Part shown: positions 34,038 through 45,100 of the stretch, piece by piece
How the letters are laid out: each line of letters begins with the position of its first letter
How positions within the stretch are numbered: the first letter of the stretch is position 1
From: Ephydatia muelleri
Taxonomy: Eukaryota; Porifera; Demospongiae; Spongillida; Spongillidae
Direction of reading: 5' to 3'
DNA: 64,000 nucleotides
Assembly: GCA_013339895.1 (NCBI GenBank)
Contig: JABACO010000011.1
Location: forward strand, 9,014,546-9,078,545
Notes under the pieces: model-generated
Databases searched by the model: none
Seen by the model: the letters and a program-made list of their open reading frames with translations, nothing else
Told to the model about the DNA's origin: nothing
Translations under genes and position numbers: made by a program

Positions 34038-34179
34038 TGTTGTTATAGTGAACTTAGTTCAGTTATGTACTTAATTATTAATAGTAGTGTTAATAACTTT
34101 GTTCAATTTAATGCGCTTCTGATTTTCGTGTGATTAGATCTGTGAGCTACGTCTGTGTCAAAATCTATATAATCCAACA
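34038..34179 (+). repeat. Copia 3' LTR
   Basis: A 142-bp repeat, identical to the 5' LTR, followed by the GGTGG target duplication. Confidence 0.95.
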
Positions 34180-34845
34180 GGTGGGCCAGGAGGAGCTGTA
34201 TAGATCTATAGGTACAAGACACCCTTCATAGGCACTACTTACCTTGTACAGTGAGGGATGAGGTAGTAGACCTTGGATTGAGAGTAAACCCTCCACACAC
34301 TAGTGAGCAGGTAGTGGTGACAGTGCATGTGTACATCCCATATGCTCTCCCAGTCACAGTCAGGGTGTTATTGTAAGTAGATGTTGGTTGATCTGTCACT
34401 ATCTGAGAGGAAGTATTACTCACTGGACTTCCATTAGTGGTCCACAGCACATCTGTAGGAGAACTAGTGCTGGTGCAGGTCAACTGGAACACTGGTGGAT
34501 CAACATTTGTAGGTGTCAACAGCTGAAACTGGACACCTCCTGTGATGTTAGAACCATCTGTGGGAGAGTCAACACTTCCATAACACATGTGATGTACTTT
34601 CCTCTCTACTTACAAGTGGCTGCTACTGAGAGAGCATAGTTGTAACCATTTGATGTAGCCAGATTGACTGATGCTGCTAGTGTGAGATCAGTGTACATTC
34701 CAACACAGAGTGTGATGGTGGTATTGGTACAACATTCAACACCATGTGTGAAGACATCAGGAGTTCCACGATACAGCTCTACTCCTGACACATTTCGTTG
34801 ACCCAAACCTCCACGAGGGAGTGTAACATTTACCATGTCTGGCAT

Positions 34846-35990
34846 TAGGGTGTGTAACCTCCCCTGCATAATGAAAATCGATTTTTCCGAATACTTTTAA
34901 AACACTAATCGATTTGTCAGGTTTACGTGGATATGAAAATCGATTTTTCCGAATAGTTTAAAAAACAAAATCGATTTTCCCGAATAGGTTTAGCCAAATT
35001 TCCTGCCGAATACCTAGGTTATTCAGGTTATGGTGCTTGTGGAGTGCACACTGAGAAGATAATTTATGTCTGCACAGAAATCCACCTGGTCTCGCACCAA
35101 ACTAGAGCTATGCATGTCAGTTGAAAACACAGAGACACAAAGGTCTGCAGTAGCATGTGTTTGTCATATAGAGTTTAATAAATTGTTTGTCTTTACCAGA
35201 CCTGTACTTGTACATATCAATAGTAATGTAAACCTAACCATCCACTGAGACCAGACATCACCATTAAAAACTCACCCCACATCACGTACAATAACGTACT
35301 CCACTTACAATCATCCCTCAACATTCCATTCACGTTCTCGCTATAAATGCATATCCATTAGTATAATTGCGTAATGGTAATGCTCTCCAATTCCTACATA
35401 TACGCAAACAGAGCGCGCATACTTACTTGAAGTGGGTAAGAAGTCTGACATTCTATTTCACTCGCTAGCGCAATACTCAGATATGTACCACTGTACAATA
35501 AAACAATGCAATACTAGTACTACATAAATGTATTGCTACTACGTATAAACACAACTCGTGGCATATACTAATGAACTTCGTTACTTGAAGACGATGATAA
35601 AAGCATTGAGTTAGTACACGCTGTATATTTTGTATCCCCAATTGATGCGCATTAAATATTATATTACTATCTATTTACTCAATACCTATCGAATTATAAA
35701 TTGCTTCTGTATGTATAACAACAGTGACGTATGTTTTTATATATAACTCTAATTATGAAATATTCTGTTGAAAATCATATCCGGATATTAGTATAAAACG
35801 GTATTCGAATAGTCGATGCTGACGACGAATACCTAAGTACCTCCAAATGGAGAAACATAAACCGGTTATTTCGAATAGATAAAATTCACTAATCGATTTT
35901 TCCGAGTAATGCTAAATTGCTATTCGAACGGATAGGTTTTTGCGAATATCCGAATAACCCGAATAACTTGATAACCGGTTACACACCCTA
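34846..35990. mobile_element. Non-autonomous hAT-type element with 8-bp target duplication
   Basis: Inverted termini TAGGGTGTGTAACC and GGTTACACACCCTA are flanked by a perfect 8-bp duplication TCTGGCAT (34838-34845, 35991-35998). Subterminal repeats of the type AATCGATTTTTCCGAATA occur in both ends. No transposase ORF lies in its 1145 bp. It interrupts the exon-2 homologue of piece D. Confidence 0.9.
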
Positions 35991-36163
35991 TCTGGCATTG
36001 CTAGGGGAAACAGGACTCCACTTGGTTCATACCACTGTCCACCTGTAATTCCCTGGCACACCAGAGGATGCTGTGTGAAATTTGATGCACTCACTCTCTG
36101 CAGAACTAGTGAGAGGGACACCAGGCTGTTGTTTCTGACCACTTGTCCATTCCAGGTAATAAT

Positions 36164-37359
36164 CTGTGTGTGGTTATGACATAAGCAGTGCAGTAGACCA
36201 TATGGAGATTATAAAACTATTTCATAATGTGACATTGAAAAAAAATAGCAGCCAAATCTGTTACATTTGTGAAAGTGAGCAATGGCATCTTTCCCCGATT
36301 GCTGGCTGGTGAATAGCCATGAATGTCATAATTGGTATAGTGGCTTGCAGAAATTCATTTACATGGCACGTTTAGAATGTCTAGAGCTAATTAATGTGCA
36401 AGTTGAGTGTAGAGTTAAATTAATCGCATAAAGAGTACATAGGAAAATAAAATTGTTATTGATGATAGTTACCTGTCTACTACTGAGAGCATTAATTGGT
36501 GTGGGGGTGAGAGGGGCACCACTTAGGAGCCTGTTGCTCCCCCATCAGGGTCACCTAAGGAGCTTCGCAAGCTTAGCATTTTTGATGCTGAGAAAGTATT
36601 GCCTGAGGCAAAGAAATATACAAATACAAAGGTCACTTGAGACGATAATTTGCTATATGTGGGTGTAGCATTTACCACATTGGTAGTCAGCAAAAGTCAA
36701 TTGGTAGAATTTCTCATGAAGAAGTTGTAAGTGATTGAGAAATAGAACGAGAGGGATTATAATTTGGGAATTGCGAGATTGCACCTGTATTAATTCATAG
36801 AACTTTTGAAGTCTGAAAGTCTTTCCAAAACACAAATCTAAATACCACAGCAAGATTGAGATGTATAGAGCCACCAATGCATGAGTATAATGTAGTCTTA
36901 TTCGCCTGGCATGTTTCGATGCAAATGTACCCTGATCAATAGTTTCTTCAATCAAAATGTGGGGAGATTTTTCACAGTGGATGAAACATAGTCAAAGCTT
37001 GGCCATTAAAGTGATCTGTTGTTGATCTGGTGTAGCCTCGAAGACCACTTATAGGCACAGGAACCAGAGGGAAGAGGGAGGAGGGAGGGGGCAGTAATCT
37101 TGGGCATTCGGACTAAGAACGCTGACATTTGTCTAATTCGCGGATGAATGTGCCTTATCATAGATTCTCTAAAGTATCTACATATATGTAAACGTTCATG
37201 CCGCAACCTAGACTCGTACCCAGGCCCTATTTTTATTTAAAGTTGGGGCCTGACAATTAAGGTCTTAACGCGCATACCCATCACCAAGAAACTTGGTAAT
37301 CGTTAACTGTTGTGAATTTTGTTTGTACACCTTTTCGTAAATACTAGTCTGATCGAGCG
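36164..37359. other. No recognised gene
   Basis: Sequence 5' of pseudogene piece D. Short ORFs in several frames lack known motifs. No copy of the family promoter, exon 1 or 16-bp array is found here, in contrast to the other family members. Confidence 0.4.
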
Positions 37360-37464
37360 ATGGCGTATTCTGCTGAGTTCCATGAAGCGGTGGCTTATTC
37401 TCTAAGATCTGTTCACCAGCAAAGCCTACCACTCAAGGCCAAACAGGCTGCTCAACTTACATGA
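37360..37464 (+). CDS. Short ORF of 34 codons, unknown
   Basis: ATG-initiated MAYSAEFHEAVAYSLRSV, ending QAAQLT then a stop. The sequence loosely resembles N-termini of RecQ-like helicases found in invertebrate repeat families, but it is too short to assign. Weak call. Confidence 0.2.
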   Translation: MAYSAEFHEAVAYSLRSVHQQSLPLKAKQAAQLT

Positions 37465-37501
37465 TCCTCATCATCCCATGCTACAACTACTTAACTTTGA
37501 T

Positions 37502-37835
37502 TCACAACTGGCATGGTATGTTCTGTGCCATCACCATAGTAACCCAGCAATGTAAGACAGTAGGAGTGATGGATATGTTCCAGACAGTCAAAGCCTGGAG
37601 CAGTGCTCACTGTGGTAAGCTGCCTGCAATGCCTATTTATCCAATATGGCTATTATTATATCTCCTGGATACAAGGGGCCATTTTTTTTCCATTGAACTT
37701 TGCACCTTCTATAAAAAGTAATTGCACAAAACATACCACACAAACATACAAAGAAATGGGGGTACCGGAATATCTTTAGAAAAACCATCGTATGTTCTTA
37801 TTTATCACTTCATCTGTACTCAATGTCCATGAAAA
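37502..37835 (+). pseudogene. RPTP pseudogene relic G (D2 signature exon and last exon)
   Basis: 37505-37620 matches gene A exon 24 (GMFCAITIVTQQCKT, DMFQTVK), with a loss of about 15 bp before the end. 37745-37830 weakly matches the terminal exon. The upstream catalytic Cys codon is not present. Plus strand. Confidence 0.7.
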
Positions 37836-37844
37836 CCACTCAAA

Positions 37845-38790
37845 AAAAAAAAAAAAAATTTTATCATCAAATAAAATACTTGGGAATATTTTTCAAGCAT
37901 GATTTGTCAGATGTAATATGTCTGCATGCTCGGAGGAGGAGAAAAGGGATAGTGTGGAGGAGGAGGGATAGTGAGAGGAGGAGAGGAGGGATATTCCCTC
38001 CTCCTCCACACTATCCCCCTTCCACTACTATCCCTCCTCCGTACACACATCCCTCGTTCCTCTCACACGCTGCCCGCCCCGCCGAAAAACAAGCCGCGGC
38101 ACACAAGCCGCCGCACACAAGAGACCGCCGCCGCCGCCACAACGACAGCCGCCGACACAGAGCCCGCCGCCGCCACACGAGCCCGCCGCCGCCACACAGC
38201 CCGCCGCCGCCACACGAGCCCGCCGCCGCCACACGAGCCCGCCGCCACACGAGCCGCCGCCGCAGCAACACGAGCCCGCCGCCACACGAGCGCGCCGCAC
38301 ACGAGCCCGCCGCCACACGAGCCGCCGCCAACGGGCCCGCCGCCACAAGAGCCGCCGCCGCACACGAAGACCGCCACACAGAGCCCGCCCCACAACGAGC
38401 CCGACGACACACAACCCCGCCGCCACACGAGCCGCCGCACACGGAGCCCCCGCCGCCACACGAGCCCGCTCCACCACGCCGCCGCCACAGAGCCCCGCCC
38501 ACACGAGCCCGCCCGCCACACGAGTCCTCCTCACAATATCCCTCCACAACTATCTCCTCCACACTATCCCTCCCCACACTATCCCTCTCCTCCACACTAT
38601 CCCTCCTCCTCCACACTATTCCTCCTCCACACTATCTCTCCTCCACACTATCCCGTGGAGGAGGGATAGTGGGGAGGAGGGATAGTGTGGAGGAGGGATA
38701 GTGGGGAGGAGGGATAGTGGGGTGGAGGAATAGTGTGGAGGAGGGATAGTGTGGAGGAGAAGGGATAGTGTGGAGGTATGTCCCTTACAC
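37845..38790. repeat. Compound low-complexity block: purine/pyrimidine hairpin arms and a T-free GC-rich core
   Basis: 38080-38530 is nearly free of T on the plus strand and built of CCCGCCGCCACACGAG-type units of 12-19 bp. It is bordered by pyrimidine units (CTATCCCTCCTCCACA) at 38530-38655, followed directly by their inverse (GGAGGGATAGTGTGGA, 16-bp period) to 38780. A smaller purine/pyrimidine pair lies at 37935-38035, and an A16 run at 37843-37858. Long Pro/Arg/His ORFs across it are composition artefacts. Confidence 0.85.
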
Positions 38791-38829
38791 CACAGCATGA
38801 AGGTGTGGTGTGCACTGTATCACTATCCA

Positions 38830-39446
38830 CATGCAGCTTTTCCACTGACATACCTATTTCCTCTTTTTGTGAGCGTAAGTGGACCTACGAGGTCAATTCC
38901 TACTTGATGCCAGACTTCAGCTTTTACAGCATATGGATGTAGAACTGGAACCTCTATGTGCAGTTTTGGGTTGATCTTTGGCAGACTTCACAAGTACTTA
39001 GATATTCTTTTATGCGCTTTGTCATATCGCGCCAATAGAACCGTGAACAAATCTTTCGTAGAGTCTTGTCATGTCCAAAATGACCACCACCTTAGTTGAA
39101 TATCACAAGAATTAAGGAGGAGTCTAGTAAAACTCACCTAGCTTCCCATCGTGGCAAGATAAGATCACCTTCACTTCATCCTCTTTATTCACAATCCATT
39201 GCTTTTCTCTCATGTTGGCCGTATTGCTTTTGAGATAGAGCAAGCCTTCCTTCATCACAAAACTGTGTGCTCTTCTGCGAATCGCCCGCTTTTCCGATTT
39301 ACTAGCATCCAACCGATACTCGCCGTGTTTCAGATACTGAAAAATCTCGTTGTAGAGTGGTACTTCCTTATCTTCATCGTAGAACCAATGAAACAATTTT
39401 GTCACACACTTCCGACGTCGACTGCGTTTGAGAACACGTGGCGAAT
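38830..39446 (-). mobile_element. Gypsy- or Ginger-type integrase relic
   Basis: The minus strand encodes YLKHGEYRLDASKSEKRAIR, then WIVNKEDEVKVILSCHDGK, a frame break, a degraded HHCC segment (RKICSRFYWRDMTKRIKEYL), and VWHQVGIDLVGPLTLTKRG, the start of an rve integrase core. A possible acceptor (TTTTTTAG) lies at about 39448. Truncated after the first catalytic Asp by the low-complexity block. GIN1/KRBA2-like integrases share this layout (from memory). Confidence 0.6.
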
Positions 39447-39921
39447 CTAAAAAACTGTAGGTGTTATACGGTATACTGTGCCTGAAATCCAGACGCGAGC
39501 TCTAAGTGTATATGTAAATAACACATCCGAACGGTCAACCAAGAGATCACGTATAATGGTTTGCAGTTTCCGCACATGGGCGTTTGCAGCCGCAGCGGAT
39601 CGGGTTATGCCCTTAGCGACGTCCTTGATAACCAGAGCTAAGAATAAACAGTTCCTAATAAACAAATCCACTAGTCTCTTAATATGGCCTCCATCATCCA
39701 CTTAGATACATGCACAACATCACATCTTTCACTTTATCCACATAACCTTTTAGGAACACACATACACACAGCTAATACATGTATCTGTGCTAATGGATCA
39801 CATTTACTCCACTTAAGGCCAAAAGCACCACACAACCAATGTAGTGAGAATGCTGCACGATCAAGAAATGTGAGACACATTCCTGCCTTGAGTGGTGGAT
39901 CTATTCTGGTGAAATGAGTAT
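39447..39921. other. No recognised gene
   Basis: The minus strand at 39447-39701 has an 84-codon open stretch (RNCLFLALVIKDVAKGI) without an ATG start; it may be an upstream exon of the integrase relic. 39702-39921 shows nothing recognisable. Confidence 0.35.
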
Positions 39922-40445
39922 TAATTCTGGAATGGTGTGTGATGAGGTGGGGATGGTGTGTGATGAGGTGGGGATGGTGTGTGATGAGGTGGGGATGGTG
40001 TGTGATGATGTGTGATGAGGTGGGGATGGTGTGTGATGAGGTGGGATGGTGTGTGGATGATGAGGTGGGGATGATGTGTGATGAGGTAGGATGATGTGTG
40101 ATGAGGTGGGGATGATGTGTGATGAGTGGGGATGATGTGTGATGGGTGGTGGTGTGTGTGATGTGATGAGGTGGCGGATGGTGTGTGATGAGGTAGGTAT
40201 GGTGTGGATGAGGTGGGATGGTGTGTTATGATTGGTGATGGGTATGGTAAGGTGGGATGGTGTGTGATGAGGTGGGATGGCGTGTGGATGATGAGGTGGG
40301 TATGATGTGGATGAGGGGGGATGATGTGTGATGAGGTGAGGCTGGTGTGGGGATGATGAGGGGGATGAGGAGGGGGGATGGTGTGTGATGAGGTTGGTGG
40401 TGTGGTGTGTGATGAAGTGGTGATGGTGAGGTGGGAGGTGGATGG
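39922..40445. repeat. Irregular 18-21-bp minisatellite
   Basis: About 25 copies of GATGAGGTGGGGATGGTGTGT with many indels. Degenerate relative to the 16-bp arrays. Confidence 0.88.
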
Positions 40446-40599
40446 TAATATATGTGCACTGTTTTGCTCTTTTTAACCAATTAGTTAGTAAAGCAAGACA
40501 ATCATTTAAGAATGCACAACAATTGGCAGCAATTATCGAACATCACAGATATTTTGACTACCTGTGTTATCAAACATAACACACAAGTAACAACTAAGA

Positions 40600-41195
40600 A
40601 GTAAAATACTGTCAACCAGTGAAGGTCCAGCTCTTGACAGCAGAGCTCTTGCACAGGACCTCACCAAAGTGAGGTTGAGTCTGCCATAAATGGAAGCAGT
40701 GGCCTGGGACTTGGTGCACCTCATGGGTATGGCCAGACGAGTGGCAAAACGTGATAGTGTTTCTCTGGCCTCAGCACCCCAGCAGCCATAGGTCTCCACT
40801 GCTAGTGTTTCTCTGGCCTCAGCACCCCAGCAGCCATAGGTCTCCACTGCTAGTGGTGTGCATATCCAGCCCAACTCGGAGTACTTTGGGTCATTCAAAT
40901 CATGCTTGCGACACTCTGCCACTAATGCTGCAGACCCTGCCGTCACTCCCACTTCAGACAAAATAGAAGGGTTTAGCGGTGAGGTAATGGTAAGATGGCT
41001 TTCCAAGAGACCAGTTAGGGACCAAAACATCTGGTGGTTTGGTGTTGCGTTTGTCATGCCCAAAGCCACTGCAAACCTCGACTTGGGCAGATCTGCACCT
41101 TGGAATGAGGACCAGTTGGAGCAGTGAGTTGAATTCCATGCATAAAAGAACAAGCACTGATACGTCACTTCAACAGGTACGTTTGGCTTCAACAC
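40600..41195 (-). mobile_element. LINE 3' fragment with a 48-bp internal duplication
   Basis: The minus strand encodes the family C-terminus: NPSILSEVGVTAGSAAL, LAVETYGCWGAEARET, ATASIYGRLNLTLVRSCARA. The 16-residue VETYGCWG segment is present twice in tandem (40751-40852). The endonuclease part upstream is degraded. Confidence 0.7.
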
Positions 41196-41199
41196 ACAT

Positions 41200-41977
41200 T
41201 ACAGATAATAATGGCACCATTATTAGATAACAGATTTGGAACATAAAATTGATTTCAAAGCCTGTGTATTCAAGAGCATCAAAGTTCTCATTGGTCTTAA
41301 ACGCACATGAGTGCAGACAATACATGTAGAAACTATGATTCAACCAGCTCTTTTTAAACTAAGTGTGTACTTGTTTCGACTATAACACTGAAGAATAAAT
41401 AAATAAATAATAATAATGTGAGATCAATGGCATCGGCCATCCTTAGTAGGATTTAGCCCCTATGAACTGTCCTGTGTTCTTTGCTTACTATATTATCTAA
41501 TATATTATTATTAATGAAATAATAATAAAAATACAATACGTGCAAAAATAATTATGACCTTAGTTGTTGTAAAGGTGTAGGTCATCATTGACATGCTGAA
41601 TTGAACATCAATCACAGGACCTTATCATATCCCACCATGTTTCGAACCATCAGGCCTTACCAGAGCAGATGGTAAATGTCACACCTGTAGCCATAAAAAC
41701 TTCTGGAGTTCTGGAAGAGAGACTCTAAAGTTCTAGGCCATCACCTTAAAAGAGAGCAGGGCACACCCCTTCCTTCTCAGTGGCTGTCCAATGAGGAAAT
41801 GCTGTGTTGTTCATGGGCTCTTTGAGCTCAGGCCAGATGAAAGACTATTTTGTTTAACTGCACATCTTTATTCATGTTTATTTTATAACTAATGTACTTA
41901 ATGTTTGTTTTTTAATAATGATTATTTTATAATTATAAATAAATAAATATTTGATTTAACAAACTAAACGTTTTTTT
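41200..41977. other. A/T-rich sequence with a possible LINE tail
   Basis: 41425-41453 on plus reads SMASAILSRI then a stop, resembling the very end of the LINE family, followed by A/T-rich sequence. Nothing else is recognised. Confidence 0.35.
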
Positions 41978-42137
41978 TAAGACATTATATACATGAATTG
42001 CTATGTACAAACATGCTTGATCTCAAATCAAATATCTATGCTGACAAGAGAAAAGCATACTTGTTGAGATCATAAATTTTTACAGCAATCCAGATAAAAT
42101 ATTACAAAGTTGATGCTCAAGTACTTTGTGTACTCTG
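41978..42137 (+). repeat. Shared left flank of the 16-bp arrays
   Basis: Matches the reverse complement of 61534-61690, next to array 4: shared TACATGAATTGCTATG, TTGATCTCAAATCAAATATC, and GTGTACTC just before the repeats. It shows that arrays 3 and 4 sit in copies of one duplicated segment. Confidence 0.75.
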
Positions 42138-45100
42138 TACATGAAGGTGGCAGTCCATGAAGGTTGGCAGCAGTACATGGGGAGTGGCAGTACATGAAGG
42201 TGGCAGTACATGAAAGGTGGCAGTACATGGGGGTGGCAGTACCATGAAGGTGGCAAGTACATGAAGGTGGCAGTTACATGAAGGGGTGGCAGTAGATGAA
42301 GGTGGCAGTACATGAAGGTGGCAGTACATGAAGGTGGCATTAACATGAGGGTGGCAGTACATGAAGGTGGCAGTACATTAAGGTGGCAGTACATGAGAAG
42401 TGCAGTACATGAAGTTGGCATACATAAGGTGGCCAGTACTGAGGGTGGCAGTACATGAAGGGTGGCAGTACATGAAGGGGGCATGACATGAGTGTCAGTA
42501 CAGAGAAGGTGGCAGTACATGAGAAGGTGGCAGTACATGAAGGTGGCAGTACGGAAGGTGGCAGTACATTAGAAAGGTGGCAGTACATGAAGGTGAAAGA
42601 GGGTGGCAGTACATGAAGGTGGCAGTACATGAAGGTGGCAGTACATGAGAAGGTGGCAGTACATGAAGGTGGCAGTACATGATGGTGGTAGTACATGAAG
42701 GTGGCAGTACATGAGGGTGGCAGTACATGAAGGTGGCAGTACATGAGAAGGTGGCAGTACATGAAGGTGACAGTACATGAAGGTGGCAGTACATGAGGTG
42801 GCAGTACATGAAGGTGGCAGTACATGAAGGTGGCAGTACATGAGAAGGTGGCAGTACATGAAGGAGGCAGTACATGAGGGTGGCAGTACATGAAGGTGGC
42901 AGTACATGAGGGTGGCAGTACATGAAGGTGGCAGTACATGAAGGTGACAGTACATGAAGGTGGCAGTACATGAAGGTGGCAGTACATGAAGGTGGCAGTA
43001 CATGAGGGTGGCAGTACATGAAGGTGGCAGTACATGAAGGTGGCAGTACATGAGAAGGTGGCAGTACATGAAGGTGACAGTACATGAAGGTGGCAGTACA
43101 TGAAGGTGGCAGTACATGAAGGTGGCAGTACATGAAGGTGGCAGTACATGAAGGTGGCAGTACATGAGAAGGTGGCAGTACATGAGGGTGGCAGTACATG
43201 AAGGTGGCAGTACATGAAGGTGGCAGTACATGAAGGTGGCAGTACATGAAGGTGGCAGTACATGAAGATGGCAGTACATGAAGGTGGCAGTACATGAGGG
43301 TGGCAATACATGAAGGTGGCAGTACATGAAGGTGGCAGTACATGAAGGTGGCAGTACATGAAGATGGCAGTACATGAAGGTGGCAGTACATGAGGGTGGC
43401 AGTACATGAAGGTGGCAGTACATGAAGGTGGCAGTACATGAAGGTGGCAGTACATGAAGGTGGCAGTACATGAGGGTGGCAATACATGAAGATGGCAGTA
43501 CATGAAGGTGGCAGTACATGAAGGTGGCAGTACATGAAAGGTGGCAGTACATGAAGGTGGCAGTACATGAAGGTGGCAGTACATGAAGGTGGCAGTACAT
43601 GAAGGTGCAGTACATGAAGGTGGCAGTACATGAAGGTGGCAGTACATGAAGGTGGCAGTACATGAGGGTGGCAGTACATGAAGGTGGCAGTACATGAGGG
43701 TGGCAGTACATGAAGGTGGCAGTACATGAAGGTGGCAGTACATGAAGGTGGCAGTACATGAGGGTGGCAATACATGAAGATGGCAGTACATGAAGGTGGC
43801 AGTACATGAAGGTGGCAGTACATGAGAAGGTGGCAGTACATGAAGGTGGCAGTACATGAAGGAGGCAGTACAAGAAGGTGGCAGTACATGAGAAGGTGGC
43901 AGTACATGAGGGTGGCAGTACATGAGGGTGGCAGTACATGAAGGTGGCAGTACATGAAGGTGGCAGTACATGAAGGTGGCAGTACATGACGGTGGCAGTA
44001 CATGAGGGTGGCAGTACATGAAGGTGGCAGTACATGAAGGTGGCAGTACATGAGGGTGGCAGTACATGAAGGTGGCAGTACATGAAGGTGGCAGTACATG
44101 AGGGTGGCAGTACATGAAGGTGGCAGTACATGAAGGCAGTACAAGAAGGTGGCAGTACATGAGAAGGTGGCAGTACATGAGGGTGGCAGTACATGAGGGT
44201 GGCAGTACATGAGAAGGTGGCAGTACATGATACATGAAGGTGACAGTACATGAAGGTGGCAGTACATGAAGGTGACAGTACATGAAGGTGGCAGTACATG
44301 AAGGTGGCAGTACATGAGAAGGTGGCAGTACATGAGGGTGGCAGTACATGAAGTTGGCAGTACATGAGAAGATGGCAGTACATGAGGGTGGCAGTACATG
44401 AAGGTGGCAGTACATGAAGGTGGCAGTACATGAGGGTGGCAGTACATGAAGGTGGCAGTACATGAAGGTGGCAGTACATGAGGGTGGCAGTACATGAGGT
44501 GACAGTACATGAAGGTGGCAGTACATGAAGGTGGCAGTACATGAAGGTGGCAGTACATGAAGGTGGCAGTACATGAGAAGGTGGCAGTACATGAGGGTGG
44601 CAGTACATGAAGGTGGCAGTACATGAAGGTGGCAGTACATGAAGGTGGCAGTACATGAAGGTGGCAGTACATGAGGGTGGCAGTACATGAAGGTGGCAGT
44701 ACATGAAGGTGGCAGTACATGAAGGTGCAGTACATGAAGGTGGCAGTACATGAGGGTGGCAATACATGAAGATGGCAGTACATGAAGGTGGCAGTACATG
44801 AAGGTGGCAGTACATGAGAAGGTGGCAGTACATGAGGGTGGCAGTACATGAAGGTGGCAGTACATGAAGGTGGCAGTACATGAGAAGGTGGCAGTACATG
44901 AAGGTGGCAGTACATGAAGGTGGCAGTACATGAGGTGGCAGTACATGAGGTGGCAGTACATGAAGGTGGCAGTACATGAAGGTGGCAGTACATGAAGGTG
45001 CAGTACATGATGGCAGTACATGAAGATGGCATACATGAAGGTGGCAGTACATGAAGGTGGCAGTACATGAGAAGGTGGCAGTACATGAGGTGGCAGTACA

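Larger units (their letters stand above)
29783..34179 (+). mobile_element. Complete Ty1/Copia LTR retrotransposon with identical LTRs
   Basis: Two 142-bp LTRs (29783-29924, 34038-34179), each starting TGTTGTTATAG and ending ATCCAACA, are identical by eye. A perfect 5-bp target duplication GGTGG (29778-29782, 34180-34184) flanks the element; the empty site is intact in gene A exon 4 (CAGTGGGTGGGCC, reverse sense). Gag-Pol is on the plus strand in Copia order (protease, integrase, RT, RNase H). It interrupts the FN3 exon of piece D. Confidence 0.97.
29545..36163 (-). pseudogene. RPTP pseudogene piece D (N-terminal domain, Ig, FN3), split by two insertions
   Basis: Minus strand. Exon 2 homologue is 36163-35991 plus 34845-34614 ([16 protein letters not shown], then [16 protein letters not shown]), split by a hAT-type element. 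The Ig exon is 34557-34243 ([21 protein letters not shown]). The FN3 exon is 34195-34185 plus 29782-29545 ([18 protein letters not shown]), split by a Copia element, and ends at a GTG|GTATGA donor as in gene B. The exon-2 acceptor region differs from A and B and probably shifts the frame. No exon 1 is seen 5' of it. Best explained as the 5' part of a B-like gene whose 3' parts are pieces F and E. Confidence 0.8.

Noticed and set aside
37823..38701. Pro/Arg/His/Ala-rich ORFs of 150-290 codons on both strands
   Set aside because: Composition effect of CCGCCG/CACACGAG repeats; no start context, homologous block or splice logic.
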